Assembly (NCBI RefSeq): GCF_040054535.1
Contig: NC_090780.1
Location: forward strand, 12,366,501 to 12,430,500
Length of the DNA: 64,000 nucleotides
Direction: 5' to 3'
Source of the DNA: Antennarius striatus
Lineage: Eukaryota; Chordata; Actinopteri; Lophiiformes; Antennariidae
Shown: piece by piece, positions 9,940 to 21,975 of the stretch
How the letters are laid out: every line of letters starts with the position of its first letter
Numbering within the stretch: the stretch's first letter is position 1
The notes under the pieces: generated by a model
Databases searched by the model: none
What the model was told of the DNA's origin: nothing
What the model saw: the letters and a program-made list of their open reading frames with translations, nothing else
Program-made: the position numbers and the translations under genes

Positions 9940-12338
9940 ATTCACGCTGCAATAGAGTGTTTTATTGTTAAAGTAACATTGATAACACAGTCATATTCTG
10001 CTTCAATCTAGCCTGCATGTACGAAATTCTTACTGGATTAGTCAATGGGTCAAAGTGAACAAAAAGGTAAAAAAGGTACTTACAAAAAACAATATATTTT
10101 CCATCATAAATAAATACATTTCAGACAGTGAAATAAGGGGAACAACTGCCAGGAGAGCGTATACCAGTCAGAAGTTACAAAAAAAATAAAAATTCTGTGA
10201 TAACAAAAATGCACATCAAGACATGGCAGACAGCTCTTGTTTCTAGAAACTCATAATTCCCAAGTATTTAATGTTAAGCTTTTCCAAGTGACTGAGAATA
10301 AAAATATTATGATGTAGAGTTTACAAGCACTTTTTCAGTGCTAGCATCACCTTCAGATTTAAAACAAATCATGTAATGCTGTGAAAAGACATCCTTGCTG
10401 ATAGGAATGAAGCATCTGCGACAGAAATGGAAGGAGCCATTCACAAATAAAACAAACATTACTCAGGACTGTAGGGGCCAAAGGTCCCCACCAAGACATT
10501 TCTTCATGAAGAATGACAGTTAACTCAGGTTATCCAGTGTTCTGTAAAGGCTAATAGCCATTGTGTCTAGCCTATTGAACCAACAGATCAAAGGGACGTT
10601 CCTAAATCTACATATCTTGAGGTGACATCACGACATAGAAACAGTTACAGAGAACAGCAGAGACTTCAATTCCCTAAAGCACTGCAGGTACTGACTGACA
10701 CAACTGACAGAAGCTACTTACACTGCACCGCTTTTTAAGACACCCCTCTGTGACCCACGGTCACAGGTGGTTGTAAAGGAACTGATGTTTGAAAGGTTGG
10801 TGACCATAACTCATACATGCAAGCTGCATGAAAGTATTTTCTACAGTTGAGCTTTCTCCTCGGCTAGGTTCTTAAAATAATCTAGGATTTCATAATGGGT
10901 GGCAAGTTGACAGGTGGGTTACTCTAAAGTAAATATATGAGTAAATGACAGCAAAATTAAACCTTGGTTTACGCTCCTTGTGGCTCTAACACTTGATACC
11001 TTTCAGTCCCAATGCTGAACCTGCCATTTGTTTTGAATTCAAACCAGTCCGCCTAAATGTCATTCTTCCAACACGTTTTATGTATGATAAGACTCAAGAC
11101 CCCTTTGTGTTATTTAAGGCTAAAAAGCAAAGAGCACAGTCCGAATACCTGTCCCAGCCTCTGTGTGAAAGGCTATCATGAAAGTACATTCAATTTAGTC
11201 TTAAGGACCAGAAAAAAGGAAACCATGAAGCTTAATGTCAGTTTGTTTCCCCAACATAAATGCACAGTTGAATTTCTCATGATGGTTGCTGTAACAATGA
11301 ACCATCTCCTTACACCAAAATCTACACACTGCACTGTATAGACTTGCAATATAAACAATGATAATGACTATTTACAAAATATCAACATGTTTATAGTTTC
11401 ACGCATAAAATCCTTTCAACAGGGGATGCTACAATATCTATCAAACTGCTAAACACTAAAATGTGCTCTCAAAGCCTAAAACATAATTAAAGGTGCACCT
11501 TCAGGGGTTTTTGGATTTCCATTCTTTAGCCAATTCATTACCTGTGATGGGATGCAGCTTTCCAGATTTTTTCTCTAGAAATCAAGTCAAGAAAAATGAG
11601 TTAAGTGTTCAGCAGGTGAGGACAACTGACACGTGTATCAGCCGGTTATATTTTGGTTAGCAGTCGACTGTTTCACATCAGTATGTCAAGAAAAAACTCA
11701 GTCTCCATCACAGTATTCCACCTGCACTCAGGGGAAATGAAACAAACAGCAAGACGAGGTCTCTGTTCAAAGTGTAACAGGAGAAACTGATCGGAAAGCC
11801 GCCGAAAGAATTCAGCTGGTCCACATATGAAAAAGGTCCGTTCCAACTGTTGAGATGCTCCAGCTAAACAAGTCTGGTATATTCAGCATGAGGATTTACT
11901 TTTTTTGTAAAGTCATTAAGGTTCAAGCAGATCCTACTGTTTGTAGGTGACTGTCGTGTGTTTGTGTGAAGTTTAGAGAGAATCGGAATGGTATGCTATT
12001 TATCTCCATGATTGGGTTAATGATATAAACTATGTAATATCAAGCCCGGATAAGAGATATAATTTATTACTATGTCATTATATGTGTTAATAATGAATAT
12101 TTTTAGATTCATTTTTACTTAAATGCCCAGTTATTTCATCATTGGTGAATTCCACTTTTTTCTCCTTCTGTCTTACAATACATCTAACAAACAGACGTAA
12201 AGCAACATAACTTTAGTTAATTTAGTCATTTAATTTTATTATTGTTCCCAAATATTCCCATCTATAATGTATTGGATGTTCAACAGTATTGATAAAAATT
12301 GTATGAACCCTCATCGGCTTACTCTTCAGGACAAGTCT
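9940..12338 (-). other. rad54l2: rad54l2 3' untranslated region (inferred)
   Basis: There is no coding frame of note between the cyb561d2 poly(A) signal and the rad54l2 stop codon. The tissue is AT-rich, free of obvious mobile elements and free of microsatellites, unlike the rest of the window, which fits a long vertebrate 3' UTR. The extent depends on the poly(A) site used and is inferred. Confidence 0.5.
9961..9966 (-). terminator. rad54l2: rad54l2 polyadenylation signal
   Basis: TTTATT on the plus strand is AATAAA on the minus strand. It would end a 3' UTR of about 2.4 kb. Further TTTATT matches closer to the stop codon (around 12,235 and 12,062) could serve as proximal sites. Confidence 0.55.
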
Positions 12339-15300
12339 TTACTGTCCTGTTACTTCTATGACATCATCATCAGAACTACTACCGCCGTTGTCCCTACTCT
12401 GATGTGTGTCTGGTTGGGTCAGCGCAGCCCCCAGCAGGCTGGATGTTGGATTGATGAAGTGTGACAGAAAGCTGGATGTAGAAGAGCTAGAGCTAGGCAC
12501 AGGGAACCCTCCTGCTCCAGACAGGAGCGGGCTGGGGAACATCCTCGGCTCAGACAGCAGTGACTGACTGTAGTTGAGAGGGAACCCTGACGAGAGCAGG
12601 CTGGCCATGTTGGGATTCATTAAGTATGGAGGGAGAGAACCAGAGGCCAGGGACGAAGAAGGTGCGGCAGAAGGTGAGGATGACATAGGGATGGTGGTGG
12701 AACCAGAGGAGAAAACAGGCAGAGAAGATGAAGAGGGGGTGGGAAGGTGTCCGTTCCCCGTGGCCGACTGTCTCAGTAGGTCTGACCCTGCAGAGGGGAA
12801 CATGGTCTGGAGGTCAGCTAGTGTTTGTCCTGGTGTCTGAAGGAATGAGGATCCACCACTACCACCCATCAGGAGTGGATGACTCATGGGACCAAGGTTT
12901 GCCAGTAGGGAGGAGTTCAGACCAATGGGAGGGAAACTTAATCCACCTGAGCCCATGGACAGTCCTGGGAAACGTGTTGCTGCAGAAGTGCGTTTCCCTC
13001 TTATTGGCGCGCTGCCTTGGCTTTCAGTACTCCGACGTTTGCTGCCACGCATCTCCAAAGCTGAGCTCAGGTCGTTACCGATTTGCCTGCTGAGATCATT
13101 GGTCTCATTGTTTTGCAAACTGCCGTCATCCCTCACCGATTCTGATGGTGATGGCAGTTCTGTCTCCATGCCGGCCCCAGTATCGCCTGTTGAGGAGGTG
13201 TAGCGGCTGATCTCTTGGAGAATCTCAGAACTTAACGGTGAGGAGGGCTGCTGCTCCCCATTGGTGGATTGTGGCTGTGGATCTACTGGTGATGAACAGC
13301 CGTTACTTACAGGATGGTTCTGGGATGCTTGGGCATCTGTGGAGGACAGAAAGGCAGTCATGACTGTCTCTAGCTTGAAATGAATCTTGGGGAGGTCAAT
13401 CCTGAAATTAAAATGCTGTACCAAAATATGTAATTTATGTACTGAGATTTTAAAAAGATCCTTCCAGAGTCACAGGTTGGAAAATAGCCATGACAAATAC
13501 AATTAACTTCATATGTAAACCACACAGTCAAAGCTGTGTGAGTTGGAGTTACACTCAAAGAACCAAGAACATAAATATGAATTTATACCTCTAGAAGCAG
13601 AGGATCCCCCGACTACTGGTCTACTGATCTTTCCAGATCGAATAGCAAAAATTCTTCCATCATTTGTCCTGATGTAAGTACCTGTGGCAGAGCAATTATC
13701 AAATGACGAACATGGTAAATCATCCTACGTTACATTCAGTGATCATTAGGTCAAAGATCTGTAGTACCTTTAGATCCTCTGATGATATGGATGCTCTCTC
13801 CTGCACTGATTCGAGCTTGAACGTCCGTTGTGCTGTTAGTTCCTGGGATCACGATATCTGTAGATCAGGACAGTCATCATCATATTTCACAAGACATTAC
13901 TTCATGCTTCCTCGATTGAAATACAGGTTAAGTAGGTAAATTCTTCATCCATCTCATGGGCTCTGTGTCGCTTCAAAAAAAAAAAAAATTCTTATAAAAA
14001 TATATATTACCAGTTGTGGTGACGATCCTCTGCACATACACTCCAGCTTTCTGCAGAAAGTTCACAGGCAGGTTGGAAGCAGAGCTGGAGCCAGCCATGC
14101 CCATGCCTACCTGGCGAGGCATCATGGGGATTGGTGTTGACTGGATGGGTCTGACACTTGCTACAGGCTTGTCATCTGGCCGTACCATGGGACGCCTGAA
14201 AGTATGATGCAGAATTAACAAGATTGTCACACACTACCAGTCACACTTGTCAATGGAACAAACATCTGATGGTGCTGTTATCATTAACATGTTTATGTGT
14301 GACGTCTACATTTATGGTTACATGAAAGTGTAAATATTACTTAAGTACTCCAAGAAGATGTTGCTGATTAGTTTATGGTTGCAGCTCAAAGTTAAGCCAG
14401 TTAGGAACAGTTTGTCAAGGACACACAGCAGACACATTTTTAGCCACTACAACAAATTAGAAAAGAATTGCAGACATGCAGTCAGAAACCCACCAGCCAC
14501 GTTGGTTAAACGCTGGTATGTTTGTGAGGCCCTGATCATTGGTCGGGTAATAGGGGGTGTATGATGGACGGGAGTAGGGTACAGAAGCTCGTTTCTCATC
14601 CTCGTAGCTCTTCTTGGCAGCTCTCTTCTCTGCTTTGGTCAGTTTAGACTCCTTACGATCCACCAGCAAAGACTCGTGATGAAAAGGTCGCTAATGACAC
14701 AGACAGAACTTTAATTAAACAAAGCATGGTCAGATTTAAAGTGCAAATAAGTCCTTTTCCCTGTTTGATCCACTCATTTCACCAGAGAGACTGAAATTGT
14801 TTTCAGGTAGAATTTCCTTTTGCTCTGCAATGATTTCTTATTGGTTTTCATCATACTGACCATTCAATGACCATGTCAACATGTCTCAGACTGTGTGCTC
14901 TCACAAGTAAAAGTTCACAGCAAAAATAGTCAGAGCCAAAAGGACTTCGATTGGGCTTTTGTTCCAAAAGCCCAATATTTTTTCCAGGTAATTAAATTGT
15001 TTGTTTTCCATCTGCCTTTCTTCCCGAGGTTTTAAGAGGGAAGCCTAGCCTAAAACTCTACCTTGGTAATGAGGTGTGGGTAGCGCTGACAAGCTTGGTG
15101 CATCACAACTTCCATGTCTTCCTGGGAGGTCAGAGAGACCTGACCAGGTTCCTCTTCTACAAAATGAAGCAGCGACTCCACTTCCTTACGAGTGAAGTTC
15201 AGCACTGGGTTCAGGTCGTCAACCACACGGTCTAGAAACACACACAGACACTTAAGACTGGATATGACTCAATATGACCACAACAGATGTAGCTTACATT

Positions 15301-18300
15301 AACCATGTGTTATTAGCATTGGATAATGCTTAAATAATAGTTCTGTGTCACAATAACATAAAAGCATTTATCTCAAAATTAAAGTCAAACCAAGGTTTAG
15401 AATGAACTGAATTTTCAAGTGTCTATTTGACTGAGTGAAAAAACAAAATACATATTATGTCTACAGAGAAATGAAAAAATATCTTACCAGACATGCCCTG
15501 TTTGGAGACTTGTCTGTCATAGATCTTCTTCTCCAAGGTGAAATCACAAACAAGGCGGTAAATGTAGCAGGGCTTCCTCTGACCATAGCGGTACACTCTA
15601 CACACCGCTTGGGCATCGTGACACGGATTCCAGGAGGCATCAAAAACAACAACGCGATTAGCTCCTATTAGGTTTACTCCCAAGCACCCCGCTCTGAAAG
15701 CAATGCAGTCAATCAAAGTGAAATCAATTAGAAATTACTTTCCACTATATTGATTAAGTGTTAAAACAACTAAAACCGAAGTATACACAAACCTTGTAGA
15801 AAGTAGGAAAACCCATGTTGTGTTGTTCTCCGGGTCATTGAACTGATTGATAAGGCGCTCTCTTTCCGAGGCAGACGTACTCCCATCTAGTCCTGAAGGC
15901 ACACATCCAGCATCTTTTAACAACGTATCTCAGCAAACCTAATCTTTCAGCAATGCGAAGTAAAACATACAATGATAATAGCTGCAATTAAAGGCCGAGT
16001 TTAAGTTAGAAGAATTGTATTGGATTCTATTTAGAGACAGCAACAAAATGCCCTGGGAGAGTCTAGATTCCTGGGAGAGAAAGATTCCTGGGGAAGATCC
16101 AAACAAAAGGCTATTTTCAAATGTCTTTATCTAAATGAGACTGCTTCTAAACCTCTTTAACAGAGTACAGTCTAAAACCGCCAAGATGAATGACAACTCT
16201 CAACAGACACAAAACTAGAAATGCAGCCATTAATATTAAATACAGTATTTTCCGCACTATAAGGCGCACTGGATTATAAGGCGCACCCTCAATAATTTGT
16301 TTGTTTTATAATTTATTTCATATATAAGGCACACCGGATTATAAGGCGCACACAATAAAAATAAATAAAATTTATTTGATAAACTGCAGCGGCTGTAGTT
16401 GCGCAATCCGTCCACTAGATTGAGCCGCGTTGCTCAGGCAGTAATGATTGCATTCATGACTTGCTGACTACCTTTGAATGGCCCCTATTGTAATGTCAAT
16501 AAGCCATTCTGAGCCTCATCAAGGAAACCTGATCACTTGATCACTTTGCCATCTTAGAAAGAAGTCAGCACGCATACTAAAAAACCTGACATTAAAAACT
16601 GGTTAAATTCATTACGAGTGCAGTCAGTGCGAACAGAGCGGATTATTTCCTGATCTGAAGTTCGAAGCAGATATTTAAGCTCCGACGTTCGTCCTCGTTT
16701 ATTAATTAAATATTGTTTCGATTGATCGGTAGTCCAGTCGGAGGTGAGGTGCAGCTATTTGCTGCTGTGTGTCCTAAACAATTTTTTAACTACTTTTTAA
16801 TGTCAGGCTGCTAATTTACTGGCAAATATGACGCTGTTTTACTCCTAGAACTGACTTTAACGTCGGTGTCTCACCGCCGTGAATCTCACAGCACGTCGCT
16901 GCAGACAGAATACACAAGCCTGAATGCGCCCCTCCGCTGCCCGCCCAGACCTATCAACTACATTTGTAAATCAATTGCAGCACCTTTGTCTAGCAGTGAC
17001 TGCTCTTGGAATTTCAGAAAAGGCTGGAAGTTCAGCTTTGAGGGTCTTTCATTCACCTTTATGCCAGTTTCTCAGTGTGTTTCCACAGACTAATAGAATG
17101 GACCGTCACTAGAATCCAGATGACAGCACAATGGCATTTTTAAGACCAATTGAGTTTAAAGTGGGTTATTTCTGATGCCAAATAGTTAGGAAATACTGAG
17201 ATCAGTCAGTCGGTCAAACTTTATTAATAGAATTGTTAAAAGTTCCTTATGTTTTGCTACGTAATCACCAGTGCTCCTACAGTCTGCTCTACCGTCTGAG
17301 AGCAGCTCAGTCAGAGCTGGGACTTCGGTGACGCCCCTTGACTACCGTTGTTAGGGAGCGTGGGCCCGAGTGCCTTGTGAGGGGGCTCCTCTGGTGGTGG
17401 AGGAGGCATGACTGCCGGCTTTTTTTCAGCGATCATGTTTTTAACCAATATTAATATGAATATTAATCCATATATAAGACGCACCGGATTATAAGAGGAA
17501 CTACGGGTTTATGAGAAAATTTTAGGCTTTTAGGTGCGCCTTATAGTGTGGAAAATACGGTAAGCACTATGTTGATTTGACGTTTCTGTAGCGATGATAA
17601 AGCTTTCTGCAGTAACTGTTTAGGAGGAAGAACAAAGATCAGTTGACTTACTGTAGTAATTGAGGTTGCGAACCCAGTTTTGGTTCTTGTTGTCAGAAGA
17701 ACCAACGTCCGTTGGCATTGGTCTCTTTGATAAGAAGTCCTCAATGACAGCCAGGGTGGACAAGCTTTGACTGTCAGGTGCACAGCAGAGACCCAGAGAG
17801 AGTGTGAAAGAAAGTCAAGGTGATGTGAAAGTTTACTACATGTTACTATAAAGTAAAATGGATTCCAACTGATTGAAGTCATACAGAGAATTATATACTC
17901 TAAGTCAAGACTTCAAGTTCAGCTATGAGATGTAGATGTTTACAGTACTACTGTATGTACAGGTGTGGCAATGAACCATCAATAACGCTTCACTTAAAGT
18001 AATACTTGTTGGCAAAATATAAAACTCCTTCGTAAAAATGTGTCTAGAAGAGGAACAGAAAAAAACATCTGTTGTGGGAGGACTAAAAAATGTATTCGCC
18101 GTCCTGTTGGAGTCTCATTAATTTAGTGTGATATAAAGGCACTACTTTCAATGTTTGATTGTGGATTTGTTTACTGCAACGTGAAACAAACAAATAAGCA
18201 GAGGACTTACCTAAAGACTAAGATCTTGTCTCTTTTTCTTACACTTTCATCAATCAAATGGAAGAGCAGAACCATCTTAGCAGAGTTCTCCAGAATTCCT

Positions 18301-21300
18301 GTCTGGTACTTAGACATTATGTCCTTTGCCTGAAATATATTGAAAAAAAAGGTCACTGAGTTAATCTTCAGTTTGATTTAAAAAAGCTTGGGGCCTGGCG
18401 GAGATACGCAAGTATTAGAGCTGTGAGCTGTGAGATATGTAACCTATTGGGGGGAAAACAAATGGACTCTTTTAGTTGTAAGTTCAGCTGCAGAGGTAAC
18501 AACTTCATTCTGTATAGACATACCCATTCATAGGTAATGACTTGATTGGCTCTGTCCTGGGAGGGATTGAATTGTGGCAGGGTGTTGTTAACTTTGCTGT
18601 GACTTGAGTCAGCTGCTTTGACTTTCAGACCAGTGCCGGCTGCAGGGCAGCGGGGGTTACTAGCTGAAGTGATGTCGTCGAGATCCAGGTCCTGCTCGTT
18701 GGCCTGGTTCTCTTTTTGTAGAGCTTCATAAAGAACGTCTGGGTGATTCCAGATCTGGAGGCATGAGGACAGAAAAAGGGTGCTTATTGGATCAAAAAAT
18801 TCCTCATCAGCGTTTTAAGGGTCACATGACAACATGGCTCATGAAACCCGGGAAAAGTCGAGTTTGGAGCAGGCTGTTAGTACTACAAGAAAAGTCATCC
18901 TCACCTTACAGCACACGCAGAATGCTTTCAGTGGATTCAGACCAAGCCAGCCACTGTTCCCTGCTTCTCGAAAGCGTTTCATGAACTCAGTATACAACGC
19001 CCTCTGAATGGGAGAGAGTCGGACCAAGATCACATGCTCCTCTTTTGAAGGGAGCTGGTTTTGCAGTACATCATGACCCCGTCTGTAACACAGAAAAGCA
19101 CCACACAAAAAAAATTAAAGTTAAGCTTAAATCAAGCCAGTGCTTTTCCGACAAAAAAAGGAAGAAAAATGAGAAATCAAATTTACCTCTGGACAAAACC
19201 CTCCAGCAGGCTGTGAAGCACGTGGCTGCGGTAGCGCATCAAGCGGACATCTTGAGGTGTGCTATCCATACACTGCCCGTTCAGAATCGGTCTCTCAAAC
19301 ATGTTGCTGAACTCTTGACGTGTGCCTAAAAAGTCTGGTCTAACAAAGTCCACCATGCACCAGTATTCAATGAGGTTGTTCTGCAAAGGATAACCCGTCA
19401 ACACCACTCGGCGCCGGGAGCGGATGTTCTTCAGAGCCTGTGAGGTGCTGGCGTGGTAATTCTTAATACGATGACCTTCGTCACATATCACCACATCCGG
19501 CCCAGGCTGCGCTATGGCCCTTTCAATACCTGAGAATAAAAGGTAATGACTTAAAAATTTAATGCACGAGTCTTCTAATTATTGTACTATATACACATTT
19601 AATTTAATTTTCTCATGCTCCTTCAAGCTTCTATGGTACAGGCAGACAAACAACTTCACAAGACTGATTCCAGGCCTGATTTTCTAACCAATGACTTTTG
19701 CAGACCTGTCATGAGCTCCTGTTGTCTATCTTCTTCATCCAAGTCGATGATGACAGGCCCAGCAGGCTTCTTTGATTTCCTCTTCTTGCCCATAACAAAG
19801 CTCTTTTTCATGGACAGCAGGCGGTACATCTCATAACCCATCAGCAACACCCCTCCATCTCTGGACCAGTCCTCAACAACCTTGGCTCTGGCCAGTGTCG
19901 TTCTGGAAGTCAAACACTCAGCATCATAAGCAGCTGAAGCAATAGATTCTGAATGATACAGTGATTCGCATGGCATGTTCTAAATTTCCCAGTTTGGGAC
20001 AAATAAAGTATATCTATCTATCTATGTTCATACTTGTGCTCATCATTGAGGACGTGAACTTTAAATAAACGGCCAGTCATCACTGCAGGGTCAATGTCAG
20101 GGGAAAGGGCTTCCTGGGCTGGGAGCCAGATGTTAAACTCTGTCAACCAGTTCTGAAGAGTGTTCACCTTTGAAGAAGGAAAGAGACAAATCAATTTAAT
20201 AAGAACAGTGGCTTAAGAGGAAATGATGACACAAATTATTTTAACATGTTATAAAATTGCTATTAACTCACAGGAACAATGGCCAGCACAGTGTGAGCCT
20301 CAGTATTCCTCAGTAGGATATCAATGAAGGAAATGACCTGCAGAGTCTTGCCCAAGCCCATGCTGTGAGCGAGGATGCAGCCAAAGCCACTGCTGGTCTT
20401 ATATCGTTCCAGAGACTCAACAAGGTTATCGTAGAGAAACCGGATTCCTCCGATCTTAGAAATGAGGAGGCAAGTGTTTCAGAAAGAAATGAGCAGGGTC
20501 TTTCTTACATTCTTACCTTCATGTTTTGGGGGCGTGGCATACCTGGTGAGGCTTGACAGCCTTTGCCAGCTGCGGAGCGAGGTAAAGGTCCTTCTCCTCT
20601 GCAGGATGATTGATATTCACCAGAACTCGACCCTGAGCATCAGGCAGATTCAGAGCGTCATTGACATGTGCCCCGCTGCTCTCCTCTGAGATGTTAGCAC
20701 CATCAGCATCCTCATCTGCTGACTCGCTGCTTATCTGTAGTGCATCCTCATCTCCAGAACTAAGCTCAATTATATCTGTAGAGAAAAAACAATTTAAACG
20801 CTTGCTCCAATATCACATTTGTTTGCAATCACTGGGAAAACAATTCAACATGTTAAGTCATCATCAGGTTACATACCATCTCTGATAGCAAATGCAGGAA
20901 GCATGGGGTCGACTTTTTCGTCTTCATCACCACTGCTGTCAAGACAGATCACGTCCTGCTTGCTCAGGAGAGCAGGGACCAGATGAGATACTTCTAGAAG
21001 TGATGCAGGGTCCACTATTGAACAGATCGGAACACATCAAGAGATTAGATGGTAAGCACAAAAAACTCCCAACTTAAATATACTAATATGGACAAAAACA
21101 TCATTTTTAGAGGGATAGTCACCAAGCTGAGAGTCTGGGACAGTTGAGGATGGAGTGGGGAAGTCTTTCCTCTGCTGCTCCAGACGTTTCCGCCTCTCCA
21201 TTTCCTCCTGTTGAGCAGCCTTGGTCCCAGCCTCCAGTTGATCATCTTTCAGCAATTTTCTGTGCACATCAGGAATAAGAGTTCAATTCAATCAACACAA

Positions 21301-21975
21301 AAGCCAAAAAAATCATGCAACACAACTGGTGAGACATATCACCTGATGTTCTTTCTCATGTGTGCAGGTTTAGATGGCTTAGAAGGTTTGGAGGCTTTTG
21401 AAGACTTTGAGGATTTAGTGAGTTTGGAGGCTTTTTGCTTCTTGCGCTGGCTCGGGTTTTCCGGGCTGGTTGAAGGCTGACAACGAGAGGTGGGCCTAGA
21501 GGGGGACCTGGAGGACGAGCGGGACGTGGGCCGAGAAGGAGGCTCTGAGGATGGCTCTCTGGAGGTAGCTGAATTAGAGTCGCTGCCATCCCGGCCAGCG
21601 TCTGTTCTGCTTTGAGCACTCGCAGACCGTTCTTAAAAAGAACAGACAGTGGTTTGGTTTACTTTCTCCTGGAATGGTTGTATTATTACTTGTTTCATGA
21701 CCTTATGTCAATGAATTCAAAATGAAATAGACACTCATAATAAATGTATTACAAATAAAACAACAGTCTTGTCTTTGTTTCAGTTTCACCACAGAATATA
21801 GAGTAATAGACACAGACAATTTTATTTGTTTCTCACCAACACTATCTTCTTCATCGTCTCCATCATTTTCATCCTCATCTTCCTCCATGTCCTCTCCGTC
21901 CTCATTTTCCAAATCCTCCTCTCCACTGTTAAGGCTGGGCTCCAGGTCACTTTCTGAAATTGCCTCTTCAGACAT
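12339..21975 (-). CDS. rad54l2: RAD54-like 2 / androgen receptor-interacting protein 4 (ARIP4), SNF2-family ATPase, 21 coding exons
   Basis: Exons in transcript order: 21975-21837, 21631-21343, 21259-21123, 21014-20877, 20775-20543, 20454-20272, 20167-20034, 19902-19706, 19529-19187, 19082-18905, 18754-18524, 18329-18211, 17770-17652, 15892-15793, 15693-15488, 15231-15062, 14690-14494, 14195-14011, 13857-13768, 13681-13589, 13336-12339. They join in frame to 1492 aa (human 1467). ARIP4 is a nuclear DNA-dependent ATPase and steroid-receptor cofactor. Seen: an acidic N-terminus (residues 1-45), a Ser/Lys-rich segment, PAHMRKNIR, Walker A GLGKT at 345-349 (K348), the DEGH box at 500-503, and helicase motif [13 protein letters not shown] at 875-885. 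The C-terminal third is Ser/Pro-rich and ends [10 protein letters not shown], nearly as in human. All introns are GT-AG; the largest (17651-15893) holds a DNA transposon. The ATG context is GCCATGT. No break is seen. Confidence 0.97.
16243..17560. mobile_element. Inverted-repeat DNA transposon in rad54l2 intron (1318 bp, TA target)
   Basis: The element starts CAGTATTTTCCGCACTATAAG and ends in the complement, CTTATAGTGTGGAAAATACGG. Both ends also carry inner GGATTATAAG-GCGCAC-type repeats (16271, 16331 and 17484), so the terminal inverted repeats are compound. It is flanked by TA on both sides (16241-16242 and 17561-17562), the target of Tc1/mariner-type insertion. No transposase frame is visible, so it is non-autonomous. 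A 168-bp relative is at 28883-29050 in bap1. Confidence 0.75.
19983..20027 (-). repeat. Retroposon tail remnant beside a rad54l2 splice donor
   Basis: On the minus strand, TAGATAGATAGATATACTTT is followed by ATTTGTCCCAAACTGGGAAA. This is another version of the GATA-plus-ACTTTATT tail junction seen at 1304 and 6638. It begins about six bases after the exon 7 donor (cut between 20034 and 20033) and fills a third of a 131-bp intron (20033-19903). Confidence 0.65.

Noticed and set aside
12574..13203. Several plus-strand frames of 88-121 codons
   Set aside because: They are complements of the long last exon of rad54l2, whose frame is confirmed by homology.
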